From: Gracilaria gracilis
Lineage: Eukaryota; Rhodophyta; Florideophyceae; Gracilariales; Gracilariaceae
Length of the DNA: 64,000 bases
Assembly: GCA_030374805.1 (NCBI GenBank)
Contig: JARGSG010000026.1
Span: 620,001 to 684,000 of the forward strand
Direction of reading: 5' to 3'
Positions 10,863 to 23,183 of the stretch are shown in pieces. The stretch's first letter is position 1. Each line of letters begins with the position of its first letter. The notes under the pieces are model-generated. The model was not told the DNA's origin and made no database searches. It saw only the letters and a list, made by a program, of their open reading frames with translations. The translations under genes and the position numbers were made by a program.

Positions 10863-12593
10863 TTGTGCGTCCCCGCAAAGCACAGCACTTGCAGGACGCA
10901 GAGGAGTAGAAAAATGCGACGGCGCCGAGTGATCGCTGTTGTCTTCGGCACCCTAGGAGTGCAGGTCGCGGCAGCCCCAGCAGTGGCTGGAAGATTGCAG
11001 TTCAGGTGCTCTCTAGCCAGCCCACGCGCATTCACAGGCGTGTCTGGGTGCAGAAGGCGTTCATCACGCCAAGCCGTTACCATGTACCAACACTCGCGAG
11101 CGCGGAGGGGCGCAGGATCCCGGCCACTAGAAGCGGGGCTCAGCGCAACATCGTCGACGGGGCGTAGTGACCGGTCACCCTCCGGTGCAAAGCAGTGGTC
11201 ATATGCACGTCATCAACAGGTGGTCCGCGAGGACCCGCGACGTGCGCATAGGGCGCAGATCCAGCAACCAACGGGAAGCGATGGGGCGACCAACGGTCGG
11301 CGGTTGGTTAAGATGGCCGATCTACAACGCCCCCAACGACAGGGAGGAGAGGAAAAATTGGCCAGAAGCGAGGGCAAAGCTCAAACACATGGCTTGGGTG
11401 CGGGCTTTCAGCGCAAGTATCCGAAAAGAGTGCGTCGAACGCGATATGTCTTTGTGAGCGACTGTGAGTTTCTACCACGTGGATCACAGCAGCCTGCGAG
11501 CCCCCAACGTGAGCATAGTAGAACATGGCGATTCGAAAGTGTTATCAGCATCACGCGGATTCCAAGCGAGGAGTCACGGCCCTACCGCCTAGAGCATATT
11601 GCGGGCGGCGCCCGTTGCTATGATGCAGAGGAATGCATCAAACTTATTGGCGAGGTAATGTTCGAGTGGTGCCGCCAGAGGCCGGGTGTGAAGCTGAACC
11701 ATGAAATTGCAACCCGATATGGGCTCTATGAGCAAGACGAAGGCGAAACTGCGGAGCTGTGGTCGATCGACGAAGTGGTGTTTGTGAGTCACAGGTGTAT
11801 CCTCCCAGGTGAAGTCGGGGTGCGCGCATACAGTGGACCGGCCTACTACGCCAGAAATCAGGATGAGCCTCAATGGGGCTGGAGCTGCGTCAAATTAAAC
11901 AGCATCTCTGGCCCGGGGCTGGCAGCAGCTCTGATGCAGCAGGGTATATGGGACGGCCCATTGTGCTGCGATATACAAAGGACCGGCAACAGGATATCGC
12001 TGGCGCCGCGTGATACCGTGGCGGTTATCGATGCGCTAGACCGATACTGCACGGCCCGTCCGCGCAAACCAATCCGAGTATCCTCACCGGGAAGTCGTCC
12101 ACACTACGCATGTACCATGCAACACAGACTTCCATCAGAATTTATGCTGGTATCCAATACGGACCAGTTCTGTGTGCATGCATCAGTAATCAACGCAGCG
12201 GAGCGCATCGTGGGTGAGCGTTTCACCAGGCACACCATTCTCTCTTCACGGCTGCCAGCGCTGTCCAATTTAACCGACGCTAGCGGCTGGCTACAAGAGA
12301 AGGCCAGCTGTTTAAAGTTGAATCGAGTGAAACGTGCAGGGAAAAACGCTGAACTTGTCCGATGGATTACAAAACACATAGAAGGCGTTTACGTTGTACG
12401 GCTACGCGCAAGGAACGTTGATTACGTAGTATGCGTCGACGCCTTAAAGGCACACATCCTCGACGCAGTCGAGCCATATCCACTGACGTTGTCGTACAAG
12501 GCTCTGCAGAGCTGCATTGGTGGAGCAGGTGAAGACATGCGGGTAATGGAACTTCGAAAGATGGTCTTGTTTGGAAAGCCCAAATCTTCTTAG
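10863..12593 (+). CDS. Antisense accessory gene of the copia element, possible cysteine-peptidase-like protein
   Basis: Open frame of 576 residues. The first 210 are basic and low in order, and the true start may be a later ATG. The last 360 are conserved with the copy at 39.9-41.05 kb. Shared blocks include LWSIDE, YSGPAYYARN, HWGWS/QWGWS and NSISGPGLAAAL. Further on comes DQFC-x-x-ASVINA (near 12160-12195) and, about 95 residues later, a block ending HILDAVEP (near 12440-12475). A Cys box followed by a downstream His/Asp box recalls C39-like papain-fold peptidases, but this is only a motif guess. Its stop codon overlaps the stop of pol on the other strand by two bases. It looks whole. Confidence 0.65.
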   Translation: MCVPAKHSTCRTQRSRKMRRRRVIAVVFGTLGVQVAAAPAVAGRLQFRCSLASPRAFTGVSGCRRRSSRQAVTMYQHSRARRGAGSRPLEAGLSATSSTGRSDRSPSGAKQWSYARHQQVVREDPRRAHRAQIQQPTGSDGATNGRRLVKMADLQRPQRQGGEEKLARSEGKAQTHGLGAGFQRKYPKRVRRTRYVFVSDCEFLPRGSQQPASPQREHSRTWRFESVISITRIPSEESRPYRLEHIAGGARCYDAEECIKLIGEVMFEWCRQRPGVKLNHEIATRYGLYEQDEGETAELWSIDEVVFVSHRCILPGEVGVRAYSGPAYYARNQDEPQWGWSCVKLNSISGPGLAAALMQQGIWDGPLCCDIQRTGNRISLAPRDTVAVIDALDRYCTARPRKPIRVSSPGSRPHYACTMQHRLPSEFMLVSNTDQFCVHASVINAAERIVGERFTRHTILSSRLPALSNLTDASGWLQEKASCLKLNRVKRAGKNAELVRWITKHIEGVYVVRLRARNVDYVVCVDALKAHILDAVEPYPLTLSYKALQSCIGGAGEDMRVMELRKMVLFGKPKSS

Positions 12594-15500
12594 TTGGCGG
12601 TAACACGCTTGGCTTTGTGCAAGATCTCATCCTTTAGAATACCCAACATCATTACCGTGTTCAAGCGACAAAACATCAGAATGTTCCTCTTTGTCAATGC
12701 ATCAGCCAGATTCTGCAGTTTTTTGCACCCATTGGGGAACGAATATCTCACCGGTTTCAAAGGAGTCTCTAAGGCGGGCGACGGTGGGGCGAAGACGATA
12801 ATCCTTGCCTTCGTGCAGGGTAGTTATGGTTGAGTACAACTCATCTGAATCAACGGTTAATACGAACGGGAGATCGACTTCAGATCCATATGCCTGCTTG
12901 ATGCAGGACGACATCAGGGACCCACGGTCGGCAGAGAGAGCGGCGGTGAGAATTTCAGCTCCAATCGAACTAAAAGAGACAAGAGCCTGTTTCGAACTTG
13001 TCCAGTCTAAGACATGGAATATGGACTCGTCTCCTCCCCCCACAGGCACTAACATCCCCGATACATAGCCAGTCTGGCCATAAGATCCCTTACCTTGGCT
13101 GGCATCAGAGAACGCCAAGTATCGCGGAATAATTTCGAGCGATGTTGGGCGCGCGTAATGGAGTTGCGGAGTGAGGGACTGTACTTCGCTTAAAACCTGA
13201 TTAGCGAGGATCAAGTTGGAGACCAGAAGCTTCGAAGTTCGTTGCTGCAAATAGCTAGCTGCAAAGGATGCTTGTGGAAGGATCCCGTGGCCGAGGAAAT
13301 TCAAAAATCCCGTGAGGCCAAGAAATTTTGTCCGTTCCGTGTCGGTACAGGGAGCATCAAATGACTTACGACGTTGGCGTGATATGACAAGCTTGTTGAT
13401 CCCACCCATGTATTCATGCATATTGAGCGTAATCGAGCCATTGTCATGGCGGACGATACGGATTCGGTTGAAGATCAGTTCGGAAGAGGTGTCGAATTTC
13501 CCAACCGTGAACCATTGCGCAATCTGCTTGTGGAATTGATTGAGGTCCATTTGCGATCCAGCAGGAAGCAGGTCATCCACCACTTTGGCCAAAACGATTC
13601 TAATTGAACGGTCGTCGTTTCGAACTATGAAAAGTTGGGGAAGGCCCGGGACTGGTTCGATATGGTTCTCGAACATCCATCTCTCTATTTCCAGCTGCGA
13701 AAGTCGGCCGGACTCAACGAGACCATAGGTCGGGGCCAGGAGTTTCCAGACATTCACAGGTTTACACCATCCTTTTGGCGGGATCATGAAGATGTCCCTG
13801 TGTAGTTCCCCACTCTGGAGGTAGGCACCCTTGATATCCAGGGTGGCGAGAGGGAGGCCAAGTGTTGAGGCGATGGATAAGACGGCCCGGATCACCAGAA
13901 ACTGCGCTGATGAGGAGTCCTTGCGGATGCCGTCTTTCTCCCTATCCTTGTTCTTATGGGGGACCAAGCGGCATTTCAAACGAAGGGCGCCATGTTCACC
14001 ATCATCCTTGATGTGAAAGAAGTGATGGGAGGTGACAATATTCGCGTACCTTGGGAGTTTAGAACGGTGGACCTCCTCATAACGCCCTTTATGCACTGAT
14101 TTCTCTTTGTAGATGGACTTATCAACAATCCACCGTGGGAGGAACTGGGTGCGGAACTCTGAGAGGTGTTCCTTGCCGACAATGTTGTGCGCTTGCTCAA
14201 GTATTTTCTGCTCAGAGGAAAGCAGCTGTGCGGGTGAAGGCACCCACGCGACAGAAGTTGAGCCGATATCCTTTTCCGGACGCGGGGGATCATATGCAGA
14301 ACCAATGTCAAAAGACGGAAGATTAACTACAGTGGGTTTCTTTCCGACGAGGAAAGATCGGATATTCGGGTGTTTAGACCAGAGTGTAGCTTCATCATTC
14401 AACAGGAATTCCAGGGTGCTCTTACGCGGAGCCTCTTGTCGACCCGATGTTGCGTCCTTGGGTCCGACAATGGGATTATCTTCCGAAACCTCAACGATTC
14501 CGTGAGAGCGAGGTGAATTCTGCTCCATCTGGTCGAGTTCCACAGGTAACACAGACTTGGGAACTAGTCGGAGGTCTTCGTAGGCAGCTCGAGTGCTCGG
14601 CCCGTGGTGGAGTTCGTTAGAAGACAGCAAAAGAGAGTGTTATTGAGCTTCACGAACATACCCAACCTTCCAAACACCAAACTTCGGACCTCTTTTAAAA
14701 TAGTAGACGGGGGTTTGCTTGGGGAACTGAGACGGAGGAAGGATCTTCGGAGCACGAGTTTTATGCAGGGTATGGATGGCACGACGGGCACCCTGTTCAT
14801 GATAGGCATCGAAGAGCTCCTTACTAACCGTCGATTGGGGGCGTACCATCAAGCTCTGGGTGTAGCCACGAACGAGTTCGAAACTACTCATCTTCCGTCC
14901 GCCGTACATGACGTTGCTAAGAAAAGTTGCCCTTGAGAGGATCTCCATGTATGTGAACTCTACACTTCGCGTGGCGGCAAAGTAGTTCGCATCTTGGAGA
15001 AGCCGAGTGGCTATTAATCTCACAACAGAATTCTTGGACTCGGCAACACCAATCTTATTGTGCCTTCGGGCTGGACGAGGCTCGAAAGTTATGGAGTGCC
15101 CGCTGAGAAAATCCTTGAAAGTGCCCTTGTCGAATTCTGGATCCTCTCAGAGAGACTCAGGAGGGGCATGAACATTGATCCAATGCTGCTCGAAGGCAAC
15201 TTTAACCTCATTTAACTCCCTTGATTCCAACATAACCGTGACCGAGTATGCGGAGGAAAGATCAACCATAGGCAGAATAGGGACGTTGTCCATTTCCGAT
15301 ATGAAGAGGGAGTCGATCTGGATATGGTTGTTGAAAGGGACGAGTAGTCGCCGAAAGGATACCTTTCTAGATGACGCCGGGCGACCAGTGGACTCGCAAG
15401 TAGTGCACTTCTTCAAGACAGCTTCAAGGGCTTGCTGGAGTACAGGGGTCAACACGTTCGCGCGCTTACAAATTTCCTTCATGTCATCGAGGGGCATATG

Positions 15501-15953
15501 AGTGAATCCATGAAGCTTAGCAGCAAAACGTCGACAAACCTTGCGGTCCGCGTACTTTCTCTTGAGTGGTTCGGCAGAAGCGGTAGTGCGCAGGCAGCGA
15601 TACGAAGCAAAGTAGGACGCGATGGAGTTGACCGTGGTCGGAACGATCAAGAGTCTTTTCCGAATCGTGTCACCTGGATTCCCTGGCAGCTTCGAGGAGT
15701 ACGTTTGGAGTTTATACTCCGACAGGAAGACTGTATCCTTTGGAAGAACCAACAGGTTTTCCCTGCCAAGTAGGTTCCCTTGATGAAGTATATCGTTGCC
15801 TAGCAACAGAGGACCATCACCATCGACCATGTAGAACGGCAAGGAAGCCTTCTGCCCATTTACGTCGGTGATAGAAAGTTCCCAAGTGGCAAAGGTTAGC
15901 CTAGCGTCGTCGTAATTGGTTCCGTATCCGTGTGAAAACGGTTCACAATCCAA
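12590..15953 (-). pseudogene. Copia pol region: protease, integrase, RT, RNase H
   Basis: Read from right to left: a protease-like part (PLLLGNDIL near 15800); a zinc-binding pre-integrase part (LHGFTHMPLDDM, then KKCTTCES); the integrase core (IQIDSLFISEMDNVPILPMVD, 15320-15240); and its tail to about 14640. RT follows about 14100-13560 (LATLDIKGAYLQ, TYGLVESGRLSQLE, KVVDDLLPAG), then RNase H about 13130-12620 (AFSDASQGKGSYGQ, and NLADALTK near the end). It would copy and integrate the element. The region has several breaks and is listed as a fossil. Confidence 0.8.
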
Positions 15954-16092
15954 GGGACGAAGCTTAAAGGGTATCCCTAACGCTGAGGAGATTCGAGCTG
16001 CCTAATGCACCCCGCCAACACTTCGGGGGCATCCCAAATCGAGTAATGGATTGGGGTCCATGTTTTCGCCAACAGTACTCGGGGCTCCACTC

Positions 16093-17396
16093 CTAGAAAT
16101 TAGGCTTGACTGCCCTTCGTAAGGGTGGAGCCTCCGCGAAAAAAAGTGTCGCTCGACTTACTTTTCTGCGAACTCTCTTTTTCGAGGCGAACCATCTTCT
16201 GCAAGAATGTCTCTCCGCCCTCGTACGAGCATTGCCTGGAGCTCCTATAGTGGGTCTTAGACCCACAGTTGAAACAAAATCCAGTACGCTCTTGGAATTG
16301 CTTAGCAGGTGAACCGGAGCCATTATGTCCCTGCGGCCGGTAGAATTTGAAGATGGTTGCTTCCTCTTCTTTCCTCTCTTCTTATTAGAGTCGGAAGCCT
16401 TGGGTTCGGCCGAGCTCTTCTCTTCCCGAGACTGCACTCCAAACGAAAGTAACGCTTTGTGGGTCTTCTGTTGGACAATAGTCTCCACATCGGTACGAGA
16501 AACTTCACCGGATGCCTGTCTCGTGGCGGACGAGAGCGAATACAAGACGGAGACCGCATCGTCCAGGTGAAGAACGACACGCGGCGTTGTGGGTTTTGCA
16601 ATGGCCTTTATATTCTCCGGTTTGCTATCACCCTTACGGTAAGGTAGACGGGGAACCTGAAGAGCCAAAGTGTCAGAAATCTGCTTCACTTTTCGCCGGT
16701 AGTACTGGAACAGAACCTTCAAGGCTTCGTAGGATTCCGGAATCTCTGTATCATTCAGAGTCCGCACAAGGGATTCAGAGACTTCTATCACCTTGTCTAC
16801 AACGGAAAAAGGAACCAGGGAACCATAAATGGCCACCTGACCCTGAGCAGCTCTTGACTGCGCCTGGGAGAGGAGTTGCAACACTGCGTTATGGAGTGTA
16901 TTTTCAGGAAGATTGGAGTTGCTGATCAGAGTAATGGCCAGTACTTCACCAATGTGAGTTGAAGATTCAAAGCCTGTGTGCATGAGATGCTGAGAAGCTA
17001 GCCCACGAAAGCGATCAACGAAAGTAACCAAGTCCTCTGCCTTTTTACGGCGACAGCTAGAGACCTTATTGAAGGAAGCAATTAAACGGTTCACCATGGC
17101 AGTAGGTGGATCCACCGCGACTAGATCAACGATTTCTTGCACGGCCTTGATTTGGTCATCACGTCTGAAATCGATTCGACCCTTTGCTTGTGCTTCCTCA
17201 ACAATGCTCTTTTGTGGAGGAGGTAGCCCATGTTCGACAAGAAGACGACCAAGAATTGCGAACATCGTTTTGTACTTCTTGTCAGGACCCTTCTCCGCGG
17301 CGATGCGAATCATGTCGACCCATTCGGAAACATCTCGACGCCATTGAAAAGCTTCTTTGCCGAGTCAAAGCGAGGAACGTCGTTAGAATTTGACAT
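16093..17396 (-). pseudogene. Copia gag region
   Basis: Begins with MSNSNDVPRFDSAKKLFNG at 17396, typical of Ty1/copia gag N-termini, and runs through a helix-rich middle (about 17313-16600) to a basic tail. A CCHC-like knuckle (CFNCGSKTHYRSSRQC) is readable near 16.2-16.3 kb. It would form the particle. A few breaks are present. Confidence 0.65.
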
Positions 17397-17664
17397 GCTT
17401 GCCGCCTGTAGTCCTGGGCCCATAACGGATACAAGCTGAAAGAGTGGGAGTCTGGACAGCGCGTGTCTTATCGTACGCGGAGGACTGCTGCGGTCGTCGC
17501 GGCTGTGGCAGTCGCGGCTGTGGCAAAAGAACAGGAAAAAAAGGGTCTTCCGTCCCCTCTGGCCTCTCCTCCTCCCTAGGAAGGCCAGCACGGGCACCGT
17601 TTATTCAGTTGTAGTCCCCGGCGCGGCCACTCCGGGCCTGTGGCGCCGAGGCGGGTTCCCGGGG

Positions 17665-17697
17665 ACCTCCGGAGATGCGCGAGCATCTCCCGGAGGT
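17665..17697. repeat. GC-rich hairpin
   Basis: Arms ACCTCCGGAGATGC and GCATCTCCCGGAGGT pair around a 4-base loop (GCGA) with one bulged base. Confidence 0.7.
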
Positions 17698-17870
17698 GCG
17701 CCGGCAACACAGCTTGCGCTAGAACTGCGGTGGTGACACGTGCTCAGCACGGTCACATTAGAACAGTCAACTACACTTACAATGCCACCGCCATGCATCG
17801 CATGTGCGGAGCGCAATCAGTAAGCTGTGGACAACAGTGTTTGGCTGTAGTGTACCAACGGTAATTATAA

Positions 17871-17918
17871 CTGTACGCTGCGCAAAGCGCAGCGCGCGTC
17901 GCGCGGTGTGCCGTACAG
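17871..17918. repeat. Nested GC hairpin
   Basis: Outer arms CTGTACG and CGTACAG enclose a perfect inner hairpin GCTGCGC-AAA-GCGCAGC at 17877-17893. Confidence 0.65.
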
Positions 17919-18774
17919 CGCGGCCGCTGTAACGTCGATCTCGTTGCTGCACTTTCCATGGGCGCGAAGCTCGCAGCTACAACGCCTGCAGCTCTGCCAG
18001 ATATATAGTATGATTCATCACAGTTTCTACGAGCGCGGACCGTAGAACGGTAAACGTATGGAACATAAACGTGTATTACGCCAGTGCGGAATATCTTTAG
18101 TCTTCACTCCCGGATACCCTTCGTGCCCGAAGCCCTTTTAGACCAATGAGAAGTGCTAGATTCTCTTTAAACTGATCTTCTTACACAGTTCGAACAAACG
18201 TTTTTTCTTTAGTAACCTCTATATTGATATGTAATCCTAGTTTTTCGGATGAAGCCTCTCTGGCAGAATTACACATTTCAAATTAAGTTCTTCGCAATTG
18301 CTTAAGGTTCAAAGTGTAATCAGAACTAACATGGACTTTGACAATTCATGTCAAAGCAATCAATTTGAATTCACAGGAAAAGACAGAATGCAATATATCC
18401 AATCTTTGCACAATCAATCAAATCCGCTGATGGAAGACTAGCCGCAGATTTTGAATTATCTTTCTATCGTTTGAAAAAAATATCGTCCTGAATTGACTTC
18501 CGTTCTCGTCCATAAATAAAACAAGAGCAACTATCACAAAGTGACTATCGCTTGGACCCAATCAGTGGTAGAAATAACATGAGATCCGGGCGATGTGCAG
18601 TGCGGTCGATATACATATTTGACGGGCTTTGCTGCAATTCAAATTCTTGAATGACTCTTGTGCTCCATCATTATGCCAAAGCCGAACATCTTCGGTACCT
18701 AAGTGATCCGGTAAAGACTGAACCTGTTACAGAAGCAAACCCAATTTCAGTTTCTCACGGTCTCGTTCCTTACT

Positions 18775-21700
18775 ATGGAGGAATCACAGGGCACAAGCGA
18801 TGATATCAGAGGCCAAAATCCTGGCGAGGACTCGGTTTCTGAGCTGCGACAGATTGGACAGGCACTGTTCGATCATGGTTGCGGAGCCTTTCTGGACATG
18901 GGAGAAGATCTGGGGAAAACATTGATTTACTTGAGCTTACCTGCGAGCTCCCACTCTTTTCTTCTACAGCGAGGAGTAGTCCTACTGGAAAGTTCAGAAC
19001 TTCTTCGGCATATGTGTGAGCAATATGATAGCAACGCAGGATATCACTCAATGTGGACATGTCAAAGGAAAGATTTTGGAAGACTATATGCCACTTGTTC
19101 CGCCTCCGGGAATCCGCGAAAAACTCGTGGTAAGGGCGTACGATTCAAGGTGTCGAAGAAAGTCAGGTGTACTGCTGTGGTATCCACAACTTCTCTACAG
19201 GTCTTCTATGGCAATACAAACACGCAGAAGATTTTGAAAGATATCGAGGAACTCTACTTGGCTCTCGACGAGAAGCATGGTAAACAGAAAAGCTTCGGTC
19301 CCCATTCGTTCTGTGTCGTTCAAAGAGTGCAACTTAATCACGTTCATCACTTTGTCACGAAGCACTCACCAAGCATAAAGATGCTTGCTTGCTCCAGAGA
19401 TGCGCTTAGCAACAAAGAAGTCATGTTTGCACTGACCTCATTCCGTAGAGCTGTTCCTGGTGGACGAGGATCACTTTTGAAGCTTTTGCGATATCTTAAC
19501 GAGCAGTGTCCTTCTTACGTCTTTGAGCACATTACGCTTCGTAATGTTGTGAAATCTCTTTGTAACAACGACCGTGATGCATCCGACCTCCTCCAACATC
19601 TCCAGGACAGACGTCAAAAGGGAAAAGTTGAGTATTTGGACTATGGCGTTGAACAAGAAAGTGGAGCTCTACAGCATGTTACTTGGACTTTGGAAGAATC
19701 TAAAGATGTATTCAGTAGATGTGGAGATATCATGTTCTGGGACAGTACTCACAACACAACATCATATGAGTACCGACTGGTAACGTTTACTGTTGTGGAT
19801 TCGGAAGGATGCTCACGTTCGGTCTCGATAAGTTTGACACTACGAGAAATTTTTTGTACTGCAAACGATTGTTGGCTTCATGGCATGAGGCGTTTGACGT
19901 CAATTTGCCTCCCATCATCTTCACGGATGGCGATGAAGCAATGTCCCTTGCAATTGCTTCTGTGCCTTATAGTCTAAACATTCATCACTTGCTGTGCACA
20001 TTTCATCTTTTCGATCAGAACGTGAAGGCGAAACTGAATCCGGCGCTCACTGTTAGGTCTGGTGCTTCTTCTTGGGTTATATTTCGAAACAATCTTTCTT
20101 CTTGCAGGAATGCAGGAAATGAAGATGATCTAATTCGGTTATGGAACCAGCTTCTGCAAGAGTGGTTCCCTGATACTCCAAACAATAGAAACTCGAGAAC
20201 ATATTTGGACGAGCATGTATGGAGTAAGCGAAAGCAATGGGCCTGTGTGTACTTCAAGAACTACCTCACTCTTGGTTGCTCTACTACGCAGCGTTCGGAA
20301 AGTTGGAACAGTTTGCTAAAATGTCTTGCAGATGCTACCAGTCTCACGAACTATGCAAACTCTATAGAACTTCTGATATCCAGACAATCGGCTACAGAGA
20401 AAAAATCTCGTTCCTTGGAATGGAGATTATTTCCGCTAAGAAAGGCCCCGAAGTAGTTGCGGAATCATCTGGTAGACGTTGCGGGAAATCTTGGAATCTC
20501 CAGATTTGCTGTCCAGGAGGTGGCTCATGAAATTGAGAGGCCACACGGTCTTTCCTTCGCTAAGAATGCCTTCGATGTGCAAATTATCTCAGGAGACAAT
20601 CATTCCTTTCCTTTCAAAATTATTGCTCAAGGGACCACTTTTGTAACTTACGAAGACCTTCACAAACGAGAACCGGAGTTTCAAGAAAACGATCATCCCC
20701 AATTATCTTCAAGGACTAATATGGGGGTGAAAATTGCGCTCAAAAAATCCCAAGGAGATGAAGACGAGTACATGGTCCGGATTGACTGCGAATGCATGTA
20801 CACAACCAGAATGGGGCTACCATGTCGCCATTTGTTTTCAATTTGTCTACGTCTGGACGGTATGGAAGAGTATACGCACCAGCTTCGCAGTAGAACATAT
20901 CTGTCTTTCATCGAAGTCTTGTTATCACACGTTGTATGCAGACGATGGATAGCACCTTCGGCCACGGAGAAAAGTAGAATTGAATCTATGTGCAAGAATA
21001 TCTCGCAAAGATTTGCCGATATGCAGGACACTGATGCGTCTAGCGGGTCCAACGATCTAAGGAAATGGGTACAGCAGTCGAATGTGAAGCAAGACATTTG
21101 CCCTTCGCATGGAGAGAAATACCCATCAGACGTTAGAAACGGTGGGGATCGGCTTGCTTTTGCTCTTCTAAGGTCCCAGTACACGGAATTGGCGGAAACT
21201 TTGTCTCGGTGTAATTTGGGATTGACTCTTGGTGCTCATTTGTACTACCTTAGCGTTAAGCTTGCACGCGAAACAAGGTGTTTGCCCTTCCGAAGATATG
21301 AAGGGACTCGAGTCGAGAAGGTTTCCTCTGTTCGACAAAATTCAAAAGCTCGTCTGTTTTGCGGGTGGCCGCGACAGCCTACGGTCAAATTCTTACGACA
21401 CCATTGAGAGACCAGCTGTATCGAATACTGAAGACCACAGCCTCGGATCACGTTCTGAACGTGTGGATGAAATGGTATCGGAATTTAATGACGAAAAACA
21501 ACAACTGCTTGTTAGGACACCAAGGAAAAGGCATGACTCTAGAAAGGCAAACAAAAATAGCATTGTCCATAACAAGACAAGACCGCGAAGAACTTTGCAA
21601 AAGCAGAGAAGTCGACGCTTGCCCCGGAAATTTCTGAAATCACACATACCCGCTGTTCTGGAACCGAAGCCTGTTCTCGAAGGCTTTGCATGTCATTTAT

Positions 21701-23032
21701 GTACAGTAATAGGAATCCAAAATAATCCGCAGAACGTGCGGCAGCATTTTGCAAGCAAGCATGAACATGAAGGTCCTATTCCTAGTTTTGAAGAGTTGCG
21801 AAAAGCGGCAGTGCGTCAGCTGCCGGACATTGGAGAAAAACTTTCTTTGCCAAGAAGCATAGCAAGGACGAAAAGTTCTATGTCACAAGAATCTGATAAA
21901 GATCTCAAGGAATCTAGTTCTAGCGACGGAGATGGAAGTAATCCGGCGAGCTTACATTTTGGAGCCGTACGGGCAAGAAAAAGCATTCCAATGTATTGCG
22001 CTAAAACGTCCCGTAAGGCGGAATATGTTACTCCAAACACTTTCGTTGTCAATACGTGGGGCGAAATAGACAGCAGTACTAGGGTTCAGATGTTCTGGAA
22101 CTTAGACCTTCGTTGGTATATTGGGACAGCGACGCTGGAAGCAAACGAGAAAGAGAATTTGGGAGGAAGGAGAGAAGTGAACATCCGGTATGATGATGGA
22201 GATTTGGAACAAACTTCTGACTTATCCAAAGTACGATGGCATGTTATAACGAAAGGATCAGGCTACCCTCAGCTCTCTTATGATGTCAAAGAGGAACTTA
22301 GACTGAAATACAACCAGGCAATGCGAACCGTGCTACAGAAAGAAAGAGAGGGATATAATGGCGATTTCATTATCGGAAAAGGAGAAATTGATATATTCTC
22401 TCTTGATTTTATATCATTGCGTCCAAGACAGTGGTTAACCGACGCTATCGTAGAAGCCTTTCTCCTGAGATTGGTTCAAATTTCAAAGCATGAAGAAGAT
22501 TGCCGGTTTATGGTTTTCTCCTCTTTCCTGATTCCAAAATCAAAAGTCGCTGGAACTCATCGTACGTTAGAAAAATGGATGCATGGTATTCAGCTCCGTG
22601 ACATAGACTTTGTACTGTGGCCAATTAACGACAACTCTCATTGGTATCTGTATCTTGTAGACGTTTCGAATCGGACGTACACGGTTTTTGGATCCGTTCA
22701 CAGTCAAAAACAAATCAATGCTACATACGAAAATATCAGAAAGTGTTCGGACGGCGCTTGGATTAATTACAAAGTCATACCGCGAGTTTTATTATGACAC
22801 TTCTGAGTGGACTGTGGTTGATTCGTCAATAATAGCTGCAAAACACAATTTGCCCCAGCAGCCCTCGCACAATGCCAATGATTGCGGAGTTCTGGTTTGT
22901 TTATACGGATGGGCCATTATAGTGGGAGGACGTTTTGATGAAACCGATTTCGACTCTGGTTCGTTGGTCACTTTCGACATGTTTGTGGAAAATGCAAGAG
23001 TTAATGTTGGGGGCTTGCTTTTTAAGGACTGA
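18775..23032 (+). pseudogene. Mutator-like (MULE) transposase with SWIM, C2H2, Tudor-like and Ulp1-protease parts
   Basis: A FAR1-like cysteine region lies near 19050-19190. The MULE DDE core spans about 19690-20350: FWDSTHNTTSYEY (first Asp), IFTDGDEAMSLAI (second Asp), a C..H pair in HHLLCTFHL, and QRSESWNSLLK (Glu). A SWIM zinc finger (DCECMYTTRMGLPCRH) is at 20785-20840. A C2H2 finger (FACHLC...HFASKHEHE) is near 21685-21760. A Tudor/agenet-like part (RWYIGTATLE...VNIRYDDGDLE) spans 22050-22240. A Ulp1 protease spans 22380-23030 with NSHWYLYLVD and NDCGVLVC. A TAG interrupts the frame at 20454; frame changes occur near 19840, 21200-21300 and 22770. Ulp1-carrying MULEs (Kaonashi type) are known; the Tudor-like part is unusual. 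It would act in the nucleus. Confidence 0.8.
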
Positions 23033-23183
23033 GTTGCGTGGCGTAAACCTAAACATAAGTGTAGCAATTTCCTTCCAGTTGATTGCTTTCTGCCTACTAG
23101 ACAATTTGGTCACAATTACTTTGAAGTTGTACGCCAGTTTCATAAGCAATGTTCTTTTTCTAGTGTATCGGTAACTTGAATTT

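Larger units (their letters stand above)
10863..17396 (-). mobile_element. Ty1/copia LTR retrotransposon with an antisense gene
   Basis: Reading leftward: gag region (17396-16093), then pol with protease, integrase, reverse transcriptase and RNase H (15953-12590), then a + strand gene (10863-12593) that meets the end of pol. The order integrase before RT identifies Ty1/copia. LTRs were not identified on either side. Several breaks are present in gag and pol, so this is an older copy, while the antisense gene is open. A second diverged copy of the tail lies at 39.4-41.2 kb and supports including the antisense gene in the element. Confidence 0.75.
17397..18774. other. Non-coding stretch between copia gag and the Mutator-like gene
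   Basis: No gene is seen. The left half (to about 17990) is GC-rich with two strong hairpins and might hold the copia 5' LTR; the right half is AT-rich and probably belongs to the 5' side of the Mutator-like element. I did not find terminal inverted repeats for that element. Confidence 0.4.
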
